From Locusta migratoria (taxonomy: Eukaryota; Arthropoda; Insecta; Orthoptera; Acrididae): a stretch of 64,000 nucleotides of DNA. The stretch is taken from positions 661,419,676-661,483,675 of the forward strand of contig CM048744.1 in the NCBI GenBank assembly GCA_026315105.1, read 5' to 3'. A program made the translations under genes and the position numbers. Within the stretch, counting starts at the first letter, position 1, and every line of letters starts with the position of its first letter. Positions 41,398 to 51,990 of the stretch are shown piece by piece. A model generated the notes under the pieces. It searched no databases. It had not been told where the DNA came from and was given only the letters and a program-made list of their open reading frames with translations.

Positions 41398-41925
41398 CAG
41401 TGGCGGACTGAGGCTTTCGGAGGCGCGGGTCGGCGGCAAAACAAAATGAGCCCCCCCCTCTTCCATTTGGGAATACGTGTATTACTATAAAACAGTAATT
41501 TTGAGATTTCGAGCTCCCCCCCCCCAGGAAGAGAGGCTCGGGACATCGGGAAAAAAAAATAGCTTTCGAGATTTGTCCGCCGGCCGCGGTGGCCGAGGGG
41601 ACTGAGGCGCTTCAGTCACGGTCTGCACGGCCACTACGGTTGGGGGTTCGAATCCCCCCTCGGGCATGGATATTTGTGCCGTCCTAGTTCGTAAGTAGTT
41701 CATAAGTAGTTTGTAAGTTTAGGGACTGATGACCCCGTAGTTAGGTCCCATAATCTTTACAAACATTTGAACATTTGAAGATTTGTCCACAGAACGAGAG
41801 TCCTAGGCCGCAATAAATAAATAAATACATAAAAATAAATTAAAAAATGCTATCGCGGTATTTGGAGCCCCCCCCCCCCCCAAGACGAGAGGCCCGGGGA
41901 GGTCCGCGCCCCCACCCCGCCACTG
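41398..41925. mobile_element. hAT-like MITE carrying a SINE
   Basis: The ends are CAGTGGCGG and its reverse complement, typical of hAT ends. The flanking octamers AGTACCGT (41390-41397) and AGTACGCA (41926-41933) match 5 of 8, a decayed 8-bp TSD. Similar GAGCCCCCCCC-plus-AGAGGC blocks lie near both ends. No transposase. A type A SINE occupies 41579-41778. Confidence 0.55.
41579..41778 (+). mobile_element. Type A SINE with perfect 10-bp TSD
   Basis: Near-consensus head and tail. AGATTTGTCC flanks at 41569-41578 and 41779-41788. Inserted in the hAT-like MITE. Confidence 0.92.
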
Positions 41926-41933
41926 AGTACGCA

Positions 41934-42089
41934 GATTGACGTAGGTCGCGGCGCGTTCAAAATGCGTATTGCGCGCCCACCAATGCAAATACTGTAGTCG
42001 TTGTTCGATGCAATTGTAAAGAAGCGCTGAGCTATCTTTATCTGTAACAGCTACCAAATACTAAAAAAACTCAAAGCGATTCGGATAAT
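41934..42089. other. Short stretch, nothing recognised
   Basis: No tRNA-like head, TIR or ORF motif was seen between the MITE and the SINE cluster. Confidence 0.35.
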
Positions 42090-42258
42090 TCGCAATCCGA
42101 TGCGCGATGCCGTTCACCGTCGGGGTTTCGAATTTTATCTCGGGCGTGGATGTTTGTGTTGTCTTTAGTATGAGGTAGTTCATAAGTAGTTTGTAAGTGT
42201 AGGAACTGATGACCCGCAGTTAAAGTCCCATAAGCTTAACAAGTATTTGAACATTTGA
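42090..42258 (+). mobile_element. 5'-truncated type C SINE
   Basis: Begins within the head (CGCAATCCGATGCGCGATGC), keeps B box GGTTTCGAATT and the complete tail to CATTTGAATT. First of three SINEs in a row. Confidence 0.75.
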
Positions 42259-42264
42259 ATTAGA

Positions 42265-42465
42265 GCCGGCCGCGGTGGCCGAGGGGACTGAGGCGCTCCA
42301 GTCACGGTCTGCACGGCCACTACGGTCGGGGGTTCGAATTCCCCCTCGGGCATGGATATTTGTGCCGTCCTTAGTTGTAAGTAGTTCATAAGTAGTTTGT
42401 AAGTTTAGGGGCTGATGACCCCGTAGTTAAGTTCCATAGACTCTACAAACATACATACATTTGAA
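42265..42465 (+). mobile_element. Type A SINE
   Basis: Complete head; the tail ends ACAAACATACATACATTTGA, a small expansion of the usual end. Flanks TTTGAATTAGA and TTTGAATTAAA suggest a TSD, though they overlap the SINE-tail sequence of the copy before it. Confidence 0.85.
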
Positions 42466-42491
42466 TTAAAGTTCTACTGTATCTCCTTCCT

Positions 42492-42691
42492 GCCGGCCGA
42501 GGAGACTAAGGCGTTCCAGTCACGGTCTGCACGGCCACTACGGTCGGGGGTTCGAATCCCCCCTCGGGCATGGATATTTGTGCCGTCCTAGTTCGTAAGT
42601 AGTTCATAAGTAGTTTGTAAGTTTAGGGACTGATGACCCCGTAGTTAAGTCCCATAAGCTATACAAACATTTGAACATTAATTAATTTTGA
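42492..42691 (+). mobile_element. Type A SINE with internal head deletion and 11-bp TSD
   Basis: The head reads GCCGGCCGAGGAGACTAAGG, lacking the CGGTGGC between the usual first bases and the A box. ATCTCCTTCCT flanks at 42481-42491 and 42692-42702 perfectly. The shortened head weakens the A box. Confidence 0.9.
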
Positions 42692-42702
42692 ATCTCCTTC
42701 CT

Positions 42703-44819
42703 GGTGTTATGGTTTAGTGAGCGGACGTCTTACTCACTCTTTGCGGGTTGACTGATATCTATTGATAATCTAAGGAACTGTGTTGTCGATGAAAAATGTG
42801 CATTCATCGTACTTTGCTACCTAGGTGATGCAACAATTTTGTTGTTGTATGTAAATCGTATTGTGGACTCCATTGCGGGTATATAAGCTGCTACATTTCC
42901 TGCCGAAATACAAACACAAGCAGACTTCTCACGAGAGAATGAAGAAGGCGTATGACGCAGCATGTTCGTCGAAAATCACGGTGTCGTGGTAATTATTCAA
43001 CACATAACGTTGCTCTATCTGGGAGATCAATTCAAGAACCTTTCTCCCAGCCCTGATATCTTTCCATCCGACTATCACGAATAACAGGAATATCTGTATG
43101 TAAAAAATACGATGTATATTATTCAATTATAACTGAATTGGAGTGAGTCAGACGCGAAGTGGAACGTTTATGGAAATAGCTGAGATCGAATAACGTATTT
43201 AGAATGAGCAATGTCTTGCTTCCTTGTTTCCAATGAATTAGCCAAAATTTCACTCGAGACTTGATTTCGAAGTAGTTTACTGCGATCCTAATATGACACT
43301 GCATTTTCTAATTGGTGTGGCTCTCTCATTCCGAGAGCACATATGAATGCGTTTACGGTTTGTAGGAAGGAGACGAGATTATGCAGAGCGTTCTACATAT
43401 GCTCGTTAAGATAAGATTCGATTATTGCGTCGCCTATTCTTTTCTCAGACGCTTTCTTATGCGGGTCACCTAATATGACAGTCGAGAATCTCGTTTTTCC
43501 ATCTCTATGTGTCTTAATGGGCGCACTTAAAAATAAGTCAGTACGCCCTTCGAGACAATTACCGGGCGGGACAATCACATCGGGCTCTCTAAGTGCTGCG
43601 TGGGTATCATCAAGCGTGGGATGTTACTCGTCTGATTTAAGTTCAGAGACCGATTTCAGCTGTACCGACTTCTATGTGGGCGTTCTATGACGCCTTTCTT
43701 CATACAAGGAACACTCCCTGAAGTAAATTTAAACACTCTTTGAAAAGGATTTCCTGCCACTATAATATACAAATAACTTCAGCATACATATAAATTAGTG
43801 TTGTTAATTATTTAGTAGAAGATGACCCGTGCCAATACTTCGCACCGTTAGTGGTCAGTGACGTAAAGAGAACATAAGGAAATGTAAATATTCATCAAAT
43901 CTTATTATTTTATTATGGATATTAACAATACATACAATATTATATGCGCGTGTGTTTTTTAAGTAATATGATAAAATGTATTTACAATCAATAGTTCATC
44001 CGTGCTGCTCCACACCATTACGTGTTAGATATTGACAATATGAAGATGATAGTGTGGTACTTTCAGTGTACTTCCTTCCAAAACAATATCTCCCCTGCGT
44101 TGAGCACACTACACTTCACAGTGTAGGAAAATGATGAAAATACGAAAGTCAAGTTGAGTATGCTCTATTTTTTTTTTTTTTTTTCAGAATCAACTCATTT
44201 GAGTGTTAAAAAGCTGAATTCAAAGCTCTTGATCCGCGGAGTGTTCTTAGGCCAAAAAGAACTGTGTGTCTCAGTGAGAACCGAAGATACTGTAAAACAA
44301 TGGTGAGACACTGAAAAGCATTGCGAAGGCGGAAGTTCAAAATACTAATCTGGCAAAGCAGATTTTAGTTTACCATTGTTTCCATAAATTACTCAAGGCA
44401 CCAGGGTGGTTGTTCTTGTACCAGAATAGCGTCATGTTTTATTTCACGGTCCTAGATAAAACTGGTATCATAATCTGGTATTATGATACGGAGAAATGTG
44501 CAGACGAAGTTCGGGTTTTAACACTGTTTTGAGTTATGAACGATTTGTGTGGATCACAAAAGTCGAATAAATTACGTGTTTAAACTTTCTAGTAAAGTAT
44601 CGTTAAAATGTCAGGGACCCTACATGAAACTTACAAAGGGAGGAGGCCACGACAGATCACGGATTTTGTTCAAAATTTGTCCCTTTTAGCGACCATTAGG
44701 ACAACATAAGGTATAGGACAAGGCGCAATACTTAAACGATTTCGAGAAAATCGCAGTAGTAGCGTCACACCTCGAACACGCAACCGTGTGTTGCAGCTAT
44801 AAGTAAGCCATAAGCTAGA
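42703..44819. other. 2.1 kb without a recognised feature
   Basis: AT-rich, with short ORFs on both strands and no motif. A T run of 21 is at 44168-44188. This may be unique intergenic DNA. Confidence 0.35.
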
Positions 44820-44823
44820 GAAT

Positions 44824-44890
44824 GCCGTGGTTTAGTGGTTAGCGTTCTGGATTTTCAATCGGTGGATCGCCAGTTCAATTGTAGGTCATA
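44824..44890 (+). repeat. tRNA-Glu-like relic
   Basis: GCCGTGGTTTAGTGGTTAGC looks like a D arm and A box, GGATTTTCAATC places TTC in a possible anticodon loop, and GCCAGTTCAATTG is a weak T arm. The anticodon stem mispairs. It abuts the LINE remnant. Confidence 0.4.
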
Positions 44891-46370
44891 CCCACTAAAC
44901 TACATGCCTGTTTCATTGACGTCATTTTGCAGTAGGGTTTTAGATCATATCCTGTATTCAAATATTATGAATTATCTCGAGCAGAATGATCTATTGACCC
45001 AAGTTCAACATGGATTTAGAAAATACCTTTAATGCGAAACACAACTAGGTCTTTACTCACACGAAGTCATGAGTGCTATCGACAAGGGTTCGCAAATCGA
45101 TTCCGTATTTCTTGATTTCCAGAAAGATTTTGTCACCGTACCTCACAAACGGCTTTTAATCAAATTGCGTGGTTATGGTATATCGCCCCAAATTTGCGAC
45201 TAGATAGGTGATTTCCTGTCAGAGAGGACACAGTTTGTGGTAATCGATGGTAAGGCATCGACTAAAACAGAGGTGATATCGGCGTTCCACAGGTTAGTGT
45301 TATTGGTCCTCTGCTGTTCCTTATTTACATAAACGATTTGGGAGAAAATTTAAGAAGCTCTCTTAAGTTGTTTGCAGATTTAAATGTTTGTTAAGCGGGG
45401 TCATCAGTCCCTAATCTTACAAACTACTTATGAACTACCTTATGCTAAAGACGACACAAATATCCATGCCCGAGGGGGGATTCGAACCCCCGACCGTGGC
45501 GGCCGTGCAGACTGTGACTGGCGCGCCGCAGTCCCCTCGGCCACCGCGACCAGCGTGTTTGCAGATGACGCCGTCATTTACCGTCTAGTAAAATCATCTG
45601 AAGATCAAAACCAACTGCAAAACGATCTGAATATCACTATGGTGTAAAAATTGTCAATTGACTCTAAATAATGAGACGTGTGATCGTTCACATGAGTACG
45701 AAAAGAAATCCGTTAAACTTTGTTTACAAGATAAATCAATCAAAAGTGAAGACCATAAACTCCACTAAATATCTAAGAATTACTATTACATCAGACTTAA
45801 ACTGGAAACAACACGTAGATAATGTCGTGGGAAAGGCAAACCAGAGATTGCGTTTTATTGGCAGAACCCTTAAAAGATGCAACAGAACTACTAAAGAGTC
45901 TGCATACACTACGCTTGTCCGTCCTCATTTGGAGGATTGCTGCCCAGTGTGGGATTCTTATCAGGTGGGTTTGACGGAGGACATCGAAAGAGTCCAACGA
46001 AGGGCAGTTCGGTTTGTATTGTCACGATGCAGGGGAGACAGCGTCACGGAAATGATACAGGATCTGGGATAGGAATCATTACAACAACGGCGGTGATCGC
46101 TGCGGCGTGGTCTGCTTACGAAACTACAAACGCCAACATTCTCCTCCGAGTGCGAAAATATATTGTTGACTCCCACTTACATAGGTAGAAATGATCATCA
46201 GAATAAAATACGAAAAATCAGAGCTCGAACGGAGAGATTGAGGTGTTCTTTCTTCCCGCGCGCTATTCGAGAATGGATTGGGAGATAAATAACATAAAGG
46301 TGGTTCGATGAACCCTCTGCCAGGCACTTAAATGTGATTTGCAGAGTATCCCATGTAGATGTATACCGGG
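44891..46370 (+). pseudogene. LINE (CR1/L2-like) reverse transcriptase and 3' end, split by a SINE
   Basis: NYMPVSLTSFCSRVLDHILY and HGFRKYL are RT motifs 1-2. LDFQKDFVTVPHKRLLIKLR carries the motif A Asp in LDF. FADDAVIYRLV (from 45558) is the catalytic motif C region. STKYLRITITSDLNWKQHV, RLRFIGRTLKRCNRTTKESA and VQRRAVRFVLSRCRGDSVTE form the C-terminus, and the 3' end reads TGCAGAGTATCCCATGTAG. Stops and frameshifts break it (for example after FRKYL). The endonuclease end is missing by 5' truncation. A SINE interrupts at motif C. Confidence 0.85.
45380..45555 (-). mobile_element. Type A SINE at the LINE's FADD motif, 11-bp TSD
   Basis: TGTTTGCAGAT flanks perfectly at 45369-45379 and 45556-45566, and these bases encode LFAD of the RT catalytic motif. 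The SINE's outer tail bases are missing (starts at TTAAATGTTTG), and the head ends GCTGGTCGCGGTGGCCGAGG. Confidence 0.9.
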
Positions 46371-46677
46371 CGTCAAGGCTGACCGCGCTCGGTCAAAAGG
46401 GTCATACCGTCGTTTGTTTTTATTTATTTTTTCTTCAACACTGGTCATATTGTAGAAAGGATGTACCATGTGGAAAAAAAATAATAATAATAAACTGGAG
46501 TCACCTCCATTTTTCAGCATAATGCAAATCCTGTGGTTGTGAAAACGTAGTAAGTACACAGTTCTTTCTTGCTAGACTAGCAGTGTCTCACTGCCATGCA
46601 GGTTTACTGCCGAATCAGCCTGTCCATCCCCTTGTTATTGCCAAGTGAAAACTGTGTCTGCAGGTCGAAGCCTCAGT
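46371..46677. other. No gene recognised
   Basis: Begins with GCGTCAAGGCTGACCGCGCTC; a TTTATTTATTTTTT run and an AATAATAATAATAA microsatellite follow. No ORF motif. Confidence 0.35.
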
Positions 46678-46869
46678 TTCTTGTTTGTAAATCTATCGGA
46701 CTCAACTGCTCAGTTATTAGTCCGTAGCTTACAAACTACTTAAACCTAGGTAAACTAACCTAAGGACAACACACACACCCATGCCCCAGGGAGGACTCGA
46801 ACCTCCACGGCGAGCAACCGCGCGCTCCGCAGCGAGACGCTTTAGACCGCTCGGCTACTCCACCGCGGC
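46678..46869 (-). mobile_element. Type B SINE
   Basis: Near-consensus head (CGCGGTGGAGTAGCCGAGCG in reverse) and tail. The outer TTCAAA end of the tail is missing. No TSD found. Confidence 0.87.
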
Positions 46870-46919
46870 ATCTGAACTCGTGGCCTTCCCTTGTTAAACA
46901 CCGCACGTCTGGATATAGG

Positions 46920-47233
46920 ATGTACAACTTGAGAAAACAAACCAGTAGGCCGACGAACATCAAAAACATCACAGGACCTGTAAGCAATCAGAAATCCGAA
47001 ACTGCTGCTGCTGCTGCCGTCACCAATAATGTTGTTGTCGTCATTAACGATACCGACGATGATAGCGATAATGATGACAACGACGATGACGGTGTCGATC
47101 AAAACCGAATAATGTTTAGCCAGAGCCTGCGGTTACGTTTCATAAATCCGACCAAGTACCTTGTCTATAATAGCCAAATCATGGATATGAATGCTAACGT
47201 TTTCGACGTGACCGGCGCTGCTACATTAAATAG
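46920..47233 (+). other. Unassigned low-complexity ORF
   Basis: From Met at 46920 the frame is open into a SINE at 47234 (track end 47306). It has runs of Ala (GCTGCTGCTGCTGCC), Val and Asp/Asn (DDDSDNDDNDDDG), the translation of trinucleotide-like repeats. No domain, splice or promoter signal. It could be a decayed exon, but repeat composition explains it equally well. Confidence 0.25.
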
Positions 47234-47357
47234 AAATGTTCAAATGTTTGTAAAATTATCGGACCAAACTGCGTGGTCATCAGTCGGTAGCTTACAAACT
47301 ACTTAAACTAAGATAAACTAACCTAAGGACAAAAACAGACACCCATGCCCGAGGCAG
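47234..47357 (-). mobile_element. 5'-truncated SINE with 9-bp TSD
   Basis: Common tail and the CATGCCCGAGG end of a head only. ATTAAATAG flanks at 47225-47233 and 47358-47366. Truncation at integration, as at 31287. Confidence 0.85.
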
Positions 47358-47366
47358 ATTAAATAG

Positions 47367-47747
47367 CGGCTGCAATTGCCGATAGCAGCAGTGTATTTTT
47401 CGCAGCGTGGTGTGGTGCCCTATGCACGTATCAGATGCCATCGACTCCAGATGGAATTCGTGGAACTAGGACGAAGTGCGAGGAATGGAGCGAGGAGCGG
47501 CCAAGAAAATGCAGCGTACGTGAGTCACGCTGGCCTGGTATGGCAGATGGTATCTGCGGCGCCAGCTTCCTCGCAGTTTGGAGGTCGGGGAGCGGCCAGG
47601 CCAGGCCGTAAACACACGGGCCGCCCGCTGACTCACCCTGGCTGCGTGGGCGAGCGGCCGTCTCCTGAGGCGACGCCCGAGGCGACCAAGCCGCTCCCAG
47701 CCGCCAGACACTCAGGCGGTGGCTCCCCCCTCCCCCTCTCTCTGTAT
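47367..47747. other. GC-rich patch, no gene recognised
   Basis: CpG-rich with a 160-codon plus ORF (47376-47858) and opposite ORFs. The ORF is Arg/Pro/Gly-rich, and its 3' part runs through a LINE tail, so it is judged compositional. Confidence 0.4.
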
Positions 47748-47816
47748 CTACTGTCTACATATATAGTCCGCAAGCTACTATACCGTGCGTGGCGGGGGTT
47801 CCCCTTATCACTACTA
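47748..47816 (-). mobile_element. LINE 3' tail fragment, inverted
   Basis: CTACATATATAGTCCGCAAG, CCGTGCGTGGCGGGGGTTCC is the reverse of the tail seen at 17402-17455. It abuts the RNase-H LINE fragment, marking an old junction. Confidence 0.5.
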
Positions 47817-47819
47817 GTC

Positions 47820-48765
47820 ATCTCACGGCCGTACTGGATATGCATATGTCCATGGTGAACATATCGAACAGCATTCACTGCTCTGTGGGAGTAGCGTGTT
47901 CACTGCGGAATTGGTTGCCATCTATCGGGCACTTAAACATCTCCCAGCAAGTCCTGGGGAGTCTCTGGTCATCTGTTCTGACTCCCTGAGTGGCTTGCAA
48001 GCCCTCGCCAAATGTTTCCCGAAACACAGGAGTCTGTTTCCAGGCTTGTTCGGTCTGGTCGCTCTGTGGTCCTTGTTTAGACCACAGGCCACATCGGGAT
48101 TCTTGGAAACGAACGTGTGGATCTGCTGGCTAAGCAGGCTACTTGCTCCAGTCCGTTGGCTATTGGTCTTCCGGAGAGCGATCTCCGACTGGAGTTCCAT
48201 CGGAAGATCCGTGGCCTGTGGGATTCCGAGTGGGCTAACTCTGCTCAACCCAACAAGCTTCGTGCAGTTAAGCTACCTACGGTCGCATGGAAGTCCTTAC
48301 TGCGGTCGTCTGGTAGGGAATCGGTTGTTCTCTGTCGCCTGCGAATCGGCCACACATGGCTGACGCATGGCCACCTTCTTCGGCGGGAGGACGCACCACA
48401 GTGTGACTGTGGCGCCCCCTTGACAGTGGTCCACATTCTGGTAGAGTGTCCACTTTTAGTTGCCTTGCGACAATCTTTTAATCTGCCACATGCGCTTTCT
48501 TTTATGCTAAGAGACGATACCGCTGTGGTTGAACGTGTTTTAGATTTTATTCGCGCAGCTGGTTTTTATCATGTCATTTAATGCTGGTGTTTTTTCTTCT
48601 CCGTTTTTACTTGTATCCTTTGCTCATATTTACCAGTCATTTTTACTCTCTTTGACTTGTTAACGCATTTCCTTAGGAACGCTTAACACAATATTTTATC
48701 TCTCAGACCGGAACAAGGGGCTGATAATCGTTGCTGTTTAGTCCCTTCAAAAATCCAACAACAAC
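47820..48765 (+). pseudogene. I-type LINE: RNase H domain, C-terminus and 3' tail
   Basis: HGRTGYAYVHGEH starts the RNase H fold. FTAELVAIYRALKHLP supplies the conserved Glu and ICSDSLSGLQAL the Asp. VDLLAKQA is the end of the domain, reached after a frameshift near 48110. Then KSLLRSSGRESVVLCRLRIG, HTWLTHGHLL and CDCGAPLTVVHILVECP form the C-terminal Cys-His element. The ORF ends at 48581 (FYHVI). The 3' UTR ends GGGGCTGATAATCG, TTTAGTCCC and CAACAACAACC. RNase H plus this C-terminus fits the I group. It is 5' truncated. Confidence 0.85.
48713..48765 (+). repeat. LINE 3' tail resembling the common SINE tail
   Basis: AGGGGCTGATAATCG...GTTTAGTCCCTTCAA compares with AGGGGCTGATGACCC...ATTTAAGTCCCTTAA in the type C SINE at 16732-16765. 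About 19 of 28 positions match the type A tail by eye. Known SINEs often borrow their LINE partner's 3' end. Confidence 0.55.
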
Positions 48766-49172
48766 CACCTCCCTGTTGCACTCCCAAATACCGCAAGAGA
48801 AAACGACTGCTTATATGCCGCCGTTATCTTTGTGGTCCATACGCGAAATGTAATTTGGCGGCAGTACAATCGTTTTCCAAGCAGCTTCAAATATCGTCCT
48901 TTATAAGTTTGCGCAAGTCTCCCTCGAAAAGAACGTCGTCTTCGTTCAAGAATTACCATTTGATTTCCTGAAACATCTCCTTATCAGTCGTGGATTGATC
49001 GAACTTACAAGAGATGTAGCTCATTTCTCAATTGCTTTTATGTCTTCCTATAAACCAATCTGGTGAGGATCCCAAACACTTGACTAACGTTCGACAAGTC
49101 GTCGCTGAAGCGTTCTACAATCGCAGACAGTAAAGTTTGGTGAATAGTCCAGTATTTATTATTTACTAGATT
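48766..49172. other. No gene recognised
   Basis: A 70-codon minus ORF (48959-48747) is Arg/Lys-rich with no known motif. Nothing else stands out. Confidence 0.35.
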
Positions 49173-50360
49173 ACCCGGTGAACTTCGTATCCCTTACCTC
49201 TTAATATGAACCATATTAATTTAAATCATAAGTATTTTAGACCCAGTAGTTTTATAAAGGAATCATCAGATAGTCTAAGTGTCGGCTCGATAGTGGATGG
49301 AAAGAGTGGACAGATGACGCACACATGTCCAGGATAATGTTTGTCACCTTCGTGTAAGTTCAGGGAAGGTTTAAACGGTGATAAAATATGGAAACATGCG
49401 AGGAAAATTTAGATTTAAAACATGTAAAATAATAACTTGATTTTTCTGTTATCTAGCCGGCCCGCCAATGCTTTGCAATTGCTAATATGTATGTACTCTT
49501 GCTTTGAACGTTAAATGTGCAAATTTTGTCCCAATCGTGCGAATAATATTGATATCCCAATTTTCCGGGAAACTTTTCCACATTTTTATTTGATAAGAAC
49601 GTTTCTCTTCTTTGAACACCAACTATGGAAAATCTTATCAGAATCAGACGAATGATATTGATATCCCATTCAAAAACGCTCTTTCAGTTTCGCTCCAATT
49701 TTCAAAATTTTCGGATAACTGCCCCAAATTTTTTTAGTTTATAAGAACATTCATCTTTCTTTGAACGTCAAATGAACAAAATTTTATTTCAATCGGATGA
49801 ATGGATCCCAACTTATAGTGTTGAGTACATTTAGAAACACAACGAAGAAGGAACTTGATTCGAATTTTGCGGTCTCCTTTTTAACTGTTCCTATTTTTTT
49901 ACTACAAACGTTTCCAATACCATAATGAACAAAACAAAAAAAGAAATTATACCTCTCCGTCGTGCGAATAGTCATCCAAAAATCTATTTCATACATACCT
50001 GATCCTGTCAAGCCGTACTCAAGTGAAGCTCTTACAACCATGTGGCAATTGATTTTTATTCATGGAAAAAATCGCTTTCAGCTTTTCCTAAATTTTCCGG
50101 GTGACTTTTCAAATTTTTTATTTGATGCGAACTTTGTGCAAAATTTTATCGCAATTGGTCGAACGGCATTGATAGCGCACTGGAAAAATCGGTTTCAGTT
50201 TTTCCCGATTTTCCCTTTTTCCGGACAACTTTTCCATATTTTATCATCGTTTAAACCTTTCCTGGACTTTCACGAATATTTCAATACTAAAATTAGCCAA
50301 ATCGGTTCAGCCGTTCTCGAGATTTAGCGAGACTAACGAACAGCAATATATATATATCGT
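49173..50360. repeat. AT-rich dispersed repeat with degenerate internal units
   Basis: It starts CTAGATTACCCGGTGAACTT, possibly a decayed Helitron 3' end in reverse. It ends GCGAGACTAACGAACAGC followed by (TA)n at 50346-50358. TTTGAACGTTAAATG (49503), TTTGAACACCAACTATG (49612) and TTTGAACGTCAAATG (49762) head degenerate units containing CGAAT.ATATTGATATCCCA and AATTTTCCGG. I cannot classify it; no protein motif. Confidence 0.45.
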
Positions 50361-50794
50361 TTGGTTTTACGAGTATACAACAATATATACATTCAGAAGA
50401 TGGAAGGAAACCCCACTTCTTCATGTTATAAGCACACCTACCTTCACCAGTCCTGATGTTGTTCAGCCTCGACCAGGTTTGACATGGTAGATGGAATCCC
50501 TCAACCTTCTTTGATGCATCTTGCACGAGGTGGGCGCTGTGCGGTGGATGTTCGTGCCAGCGTTCTTGCTACTTGGAGCTCACATCGAAGGAACTAGTGC
50601 TTTCTGTGTCACACCAGGGAGGTTTTCTGTGATTTGAGACGACATGCTGGGGGATCCTGTAGAGCATCATACAACGGAGTGTTCTTGTCAGCCTCCCGAA
50701 GATTGTGATCACTGCAATCGGGCGATCCCTGGGCAACGTCAGTACCGGCTAAGGTGCTGGTACACAGCAACAAGTATGCAACAAAACCTACATA
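50361..50794. other. No gene recognised
   Basis: Short ORFs on the minus strand (50526-50293, 50812-50609) without motifs. Confidence 0.35.
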
Positions 50795-51432
50795 TGAATA
50801 GTCCCGTAACATTAACGTAGATAAACTACGAACTTTGGTAACTTTACTGTCCTTCCAAATAGTCTCATCCCGTAACTATGCACCGCTGAGCTCTGCTATA
50901 CATGTCCTGAAAACTTGGCACGAACCCTTCCTTTGGGATGGTGTTCAAAAGCATCCTTATATTTCCTTGAATGTCATTAATATCGTCAATTCTCTTTACT
51001 CTCAAAGCGAGTTTGAGTCGAAAGAATAGGAACAAGTCTGGAGGATTAAGATCTGGCGAGTATGGTCGATGTTCAAGTTACACCACCCCGTTTTTTGCCA
51101 GGAACTCCTCGACGATATTGGCTGTGTGTGGGCGAGTGTTGTCGTGCAACTTGAACATCCACCATACTCGCAGGATCTCAATCCTCCAGACTTCTTGCTA
51201 TTCCCTCGACTCAAACTCGCTTTGAAAGGAAAGAGATTTGACGATATTCCTCACATCCAACGAAACGTGACGAGGCTTTGGAACACTATCCCAGAGGAAG
51301 ATTTTGTGCAAAATTTTCAGTACATGTATCACGGAGCTCAGCGGTGCACAGTTATGATAGGTGACTATTTCGAAGGACAGTAACGTAACTGTAGTTCATA
51401 GTTCATCAGCGTTAATGTTACATGACTATTCA
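50795..51432. mobile_element. Foldback of two inverted mariner 3' halves
   Basis: The right half (51120-51383) encodes on the plus strand HPPYSQDLNPPDFLLFPRLK, then KGKRFDDIPHIQRNVTRLWN and GDYFEGQ, a mariner C-terminus with the third Asp. The left half (about 51075-50840) encodes the same on the minus strand, shortened. The outer ends TGAATAGTC..GTAACATTAACG are also inverted repeats, so the pair forms one structure. No N-terminal domain is present in either half. Confidence 0.82.
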
Positions 51433-51666
51433 TCGAACTTTTTGTTGTCTGGGATTGTAGATGTGATCTCCTTTATAGATGCTTCACATCTAGCATACGC
51501 GTTCCTCACGAATCTACTTAAATCTTCTTTTCGTTTCGTAGCGGTTTGAACAATATCAAGGCATGCGTGAGCCCACTGCCAAACTTACGTACACAAAAGC
51601 AGGCGGCTGTCTTCGCTGAGTTACGCTCCACATTACTTTAAGAGTCATATCCTTATACTACCAAAA
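51433..51666. other. Short stretch, nothing recognised
   Basis: No motif-bearing ORF or repeat end was seen between the mariner foldback and the next SINE. Confidence 0.35.
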
Positions 51667-51859
51667 AATGTTGAAATGTTTCTACATCTGTGGGACTTAA
51701 CTACTCTGGTCATCAGTCCCTACGCTTACAAACTACTTAAACTAATTTATGCCAAGGACAACAAATACATCCATTCCCCAGGGATGACTCGAACCTCCGA
51801 CGGCGAGCAGCGCACTCCGCAGCTAGGCGCCTTAGAACGCTCGGCCACTCCACCGCAGT
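51667..51859 (-). mobile_element. SINE, type B/D-like
   Basis: ATGTTGAAATGTTTCTACAT and GTCATCAGTCCCTACGCTTA are the tail; GGATGACTCGAACCTCCGAC and CGGCCACTCCACCGC give B box and head in reverse. TATACTACC and TATACCACC flank it as a possible 9-bp TSD. Confidence 0.78.
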
Positions 51860-51912
51860 TGTTATACCACCCCCACAATACAATAACTTACCATGATACA
51901 ACAGCTCGCTGT

Positions 51913-51990
51913 AGAGTGAAGTTGCGTAGTGCACTAACCTTGCTGTAGGAAAGAGCCGGGTTCATATCTCGTCGGGGCTCACAGACATTT
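51913..51990 (+). repeat. tRNA-like relic
   Basis: GTTGCGTAGTGCACTAACC is a decayed D arm, and GAGCCGGGTTCATATCTCG keeps much of a B box. The acceptor stem is not recognisable. Confidence 0.35.

Noticed and set aside
47376..47858. 160-codon ORF as a gene
   Set aside because: Compositional ORF in GC-rich DNA that runs into a LINE tail.
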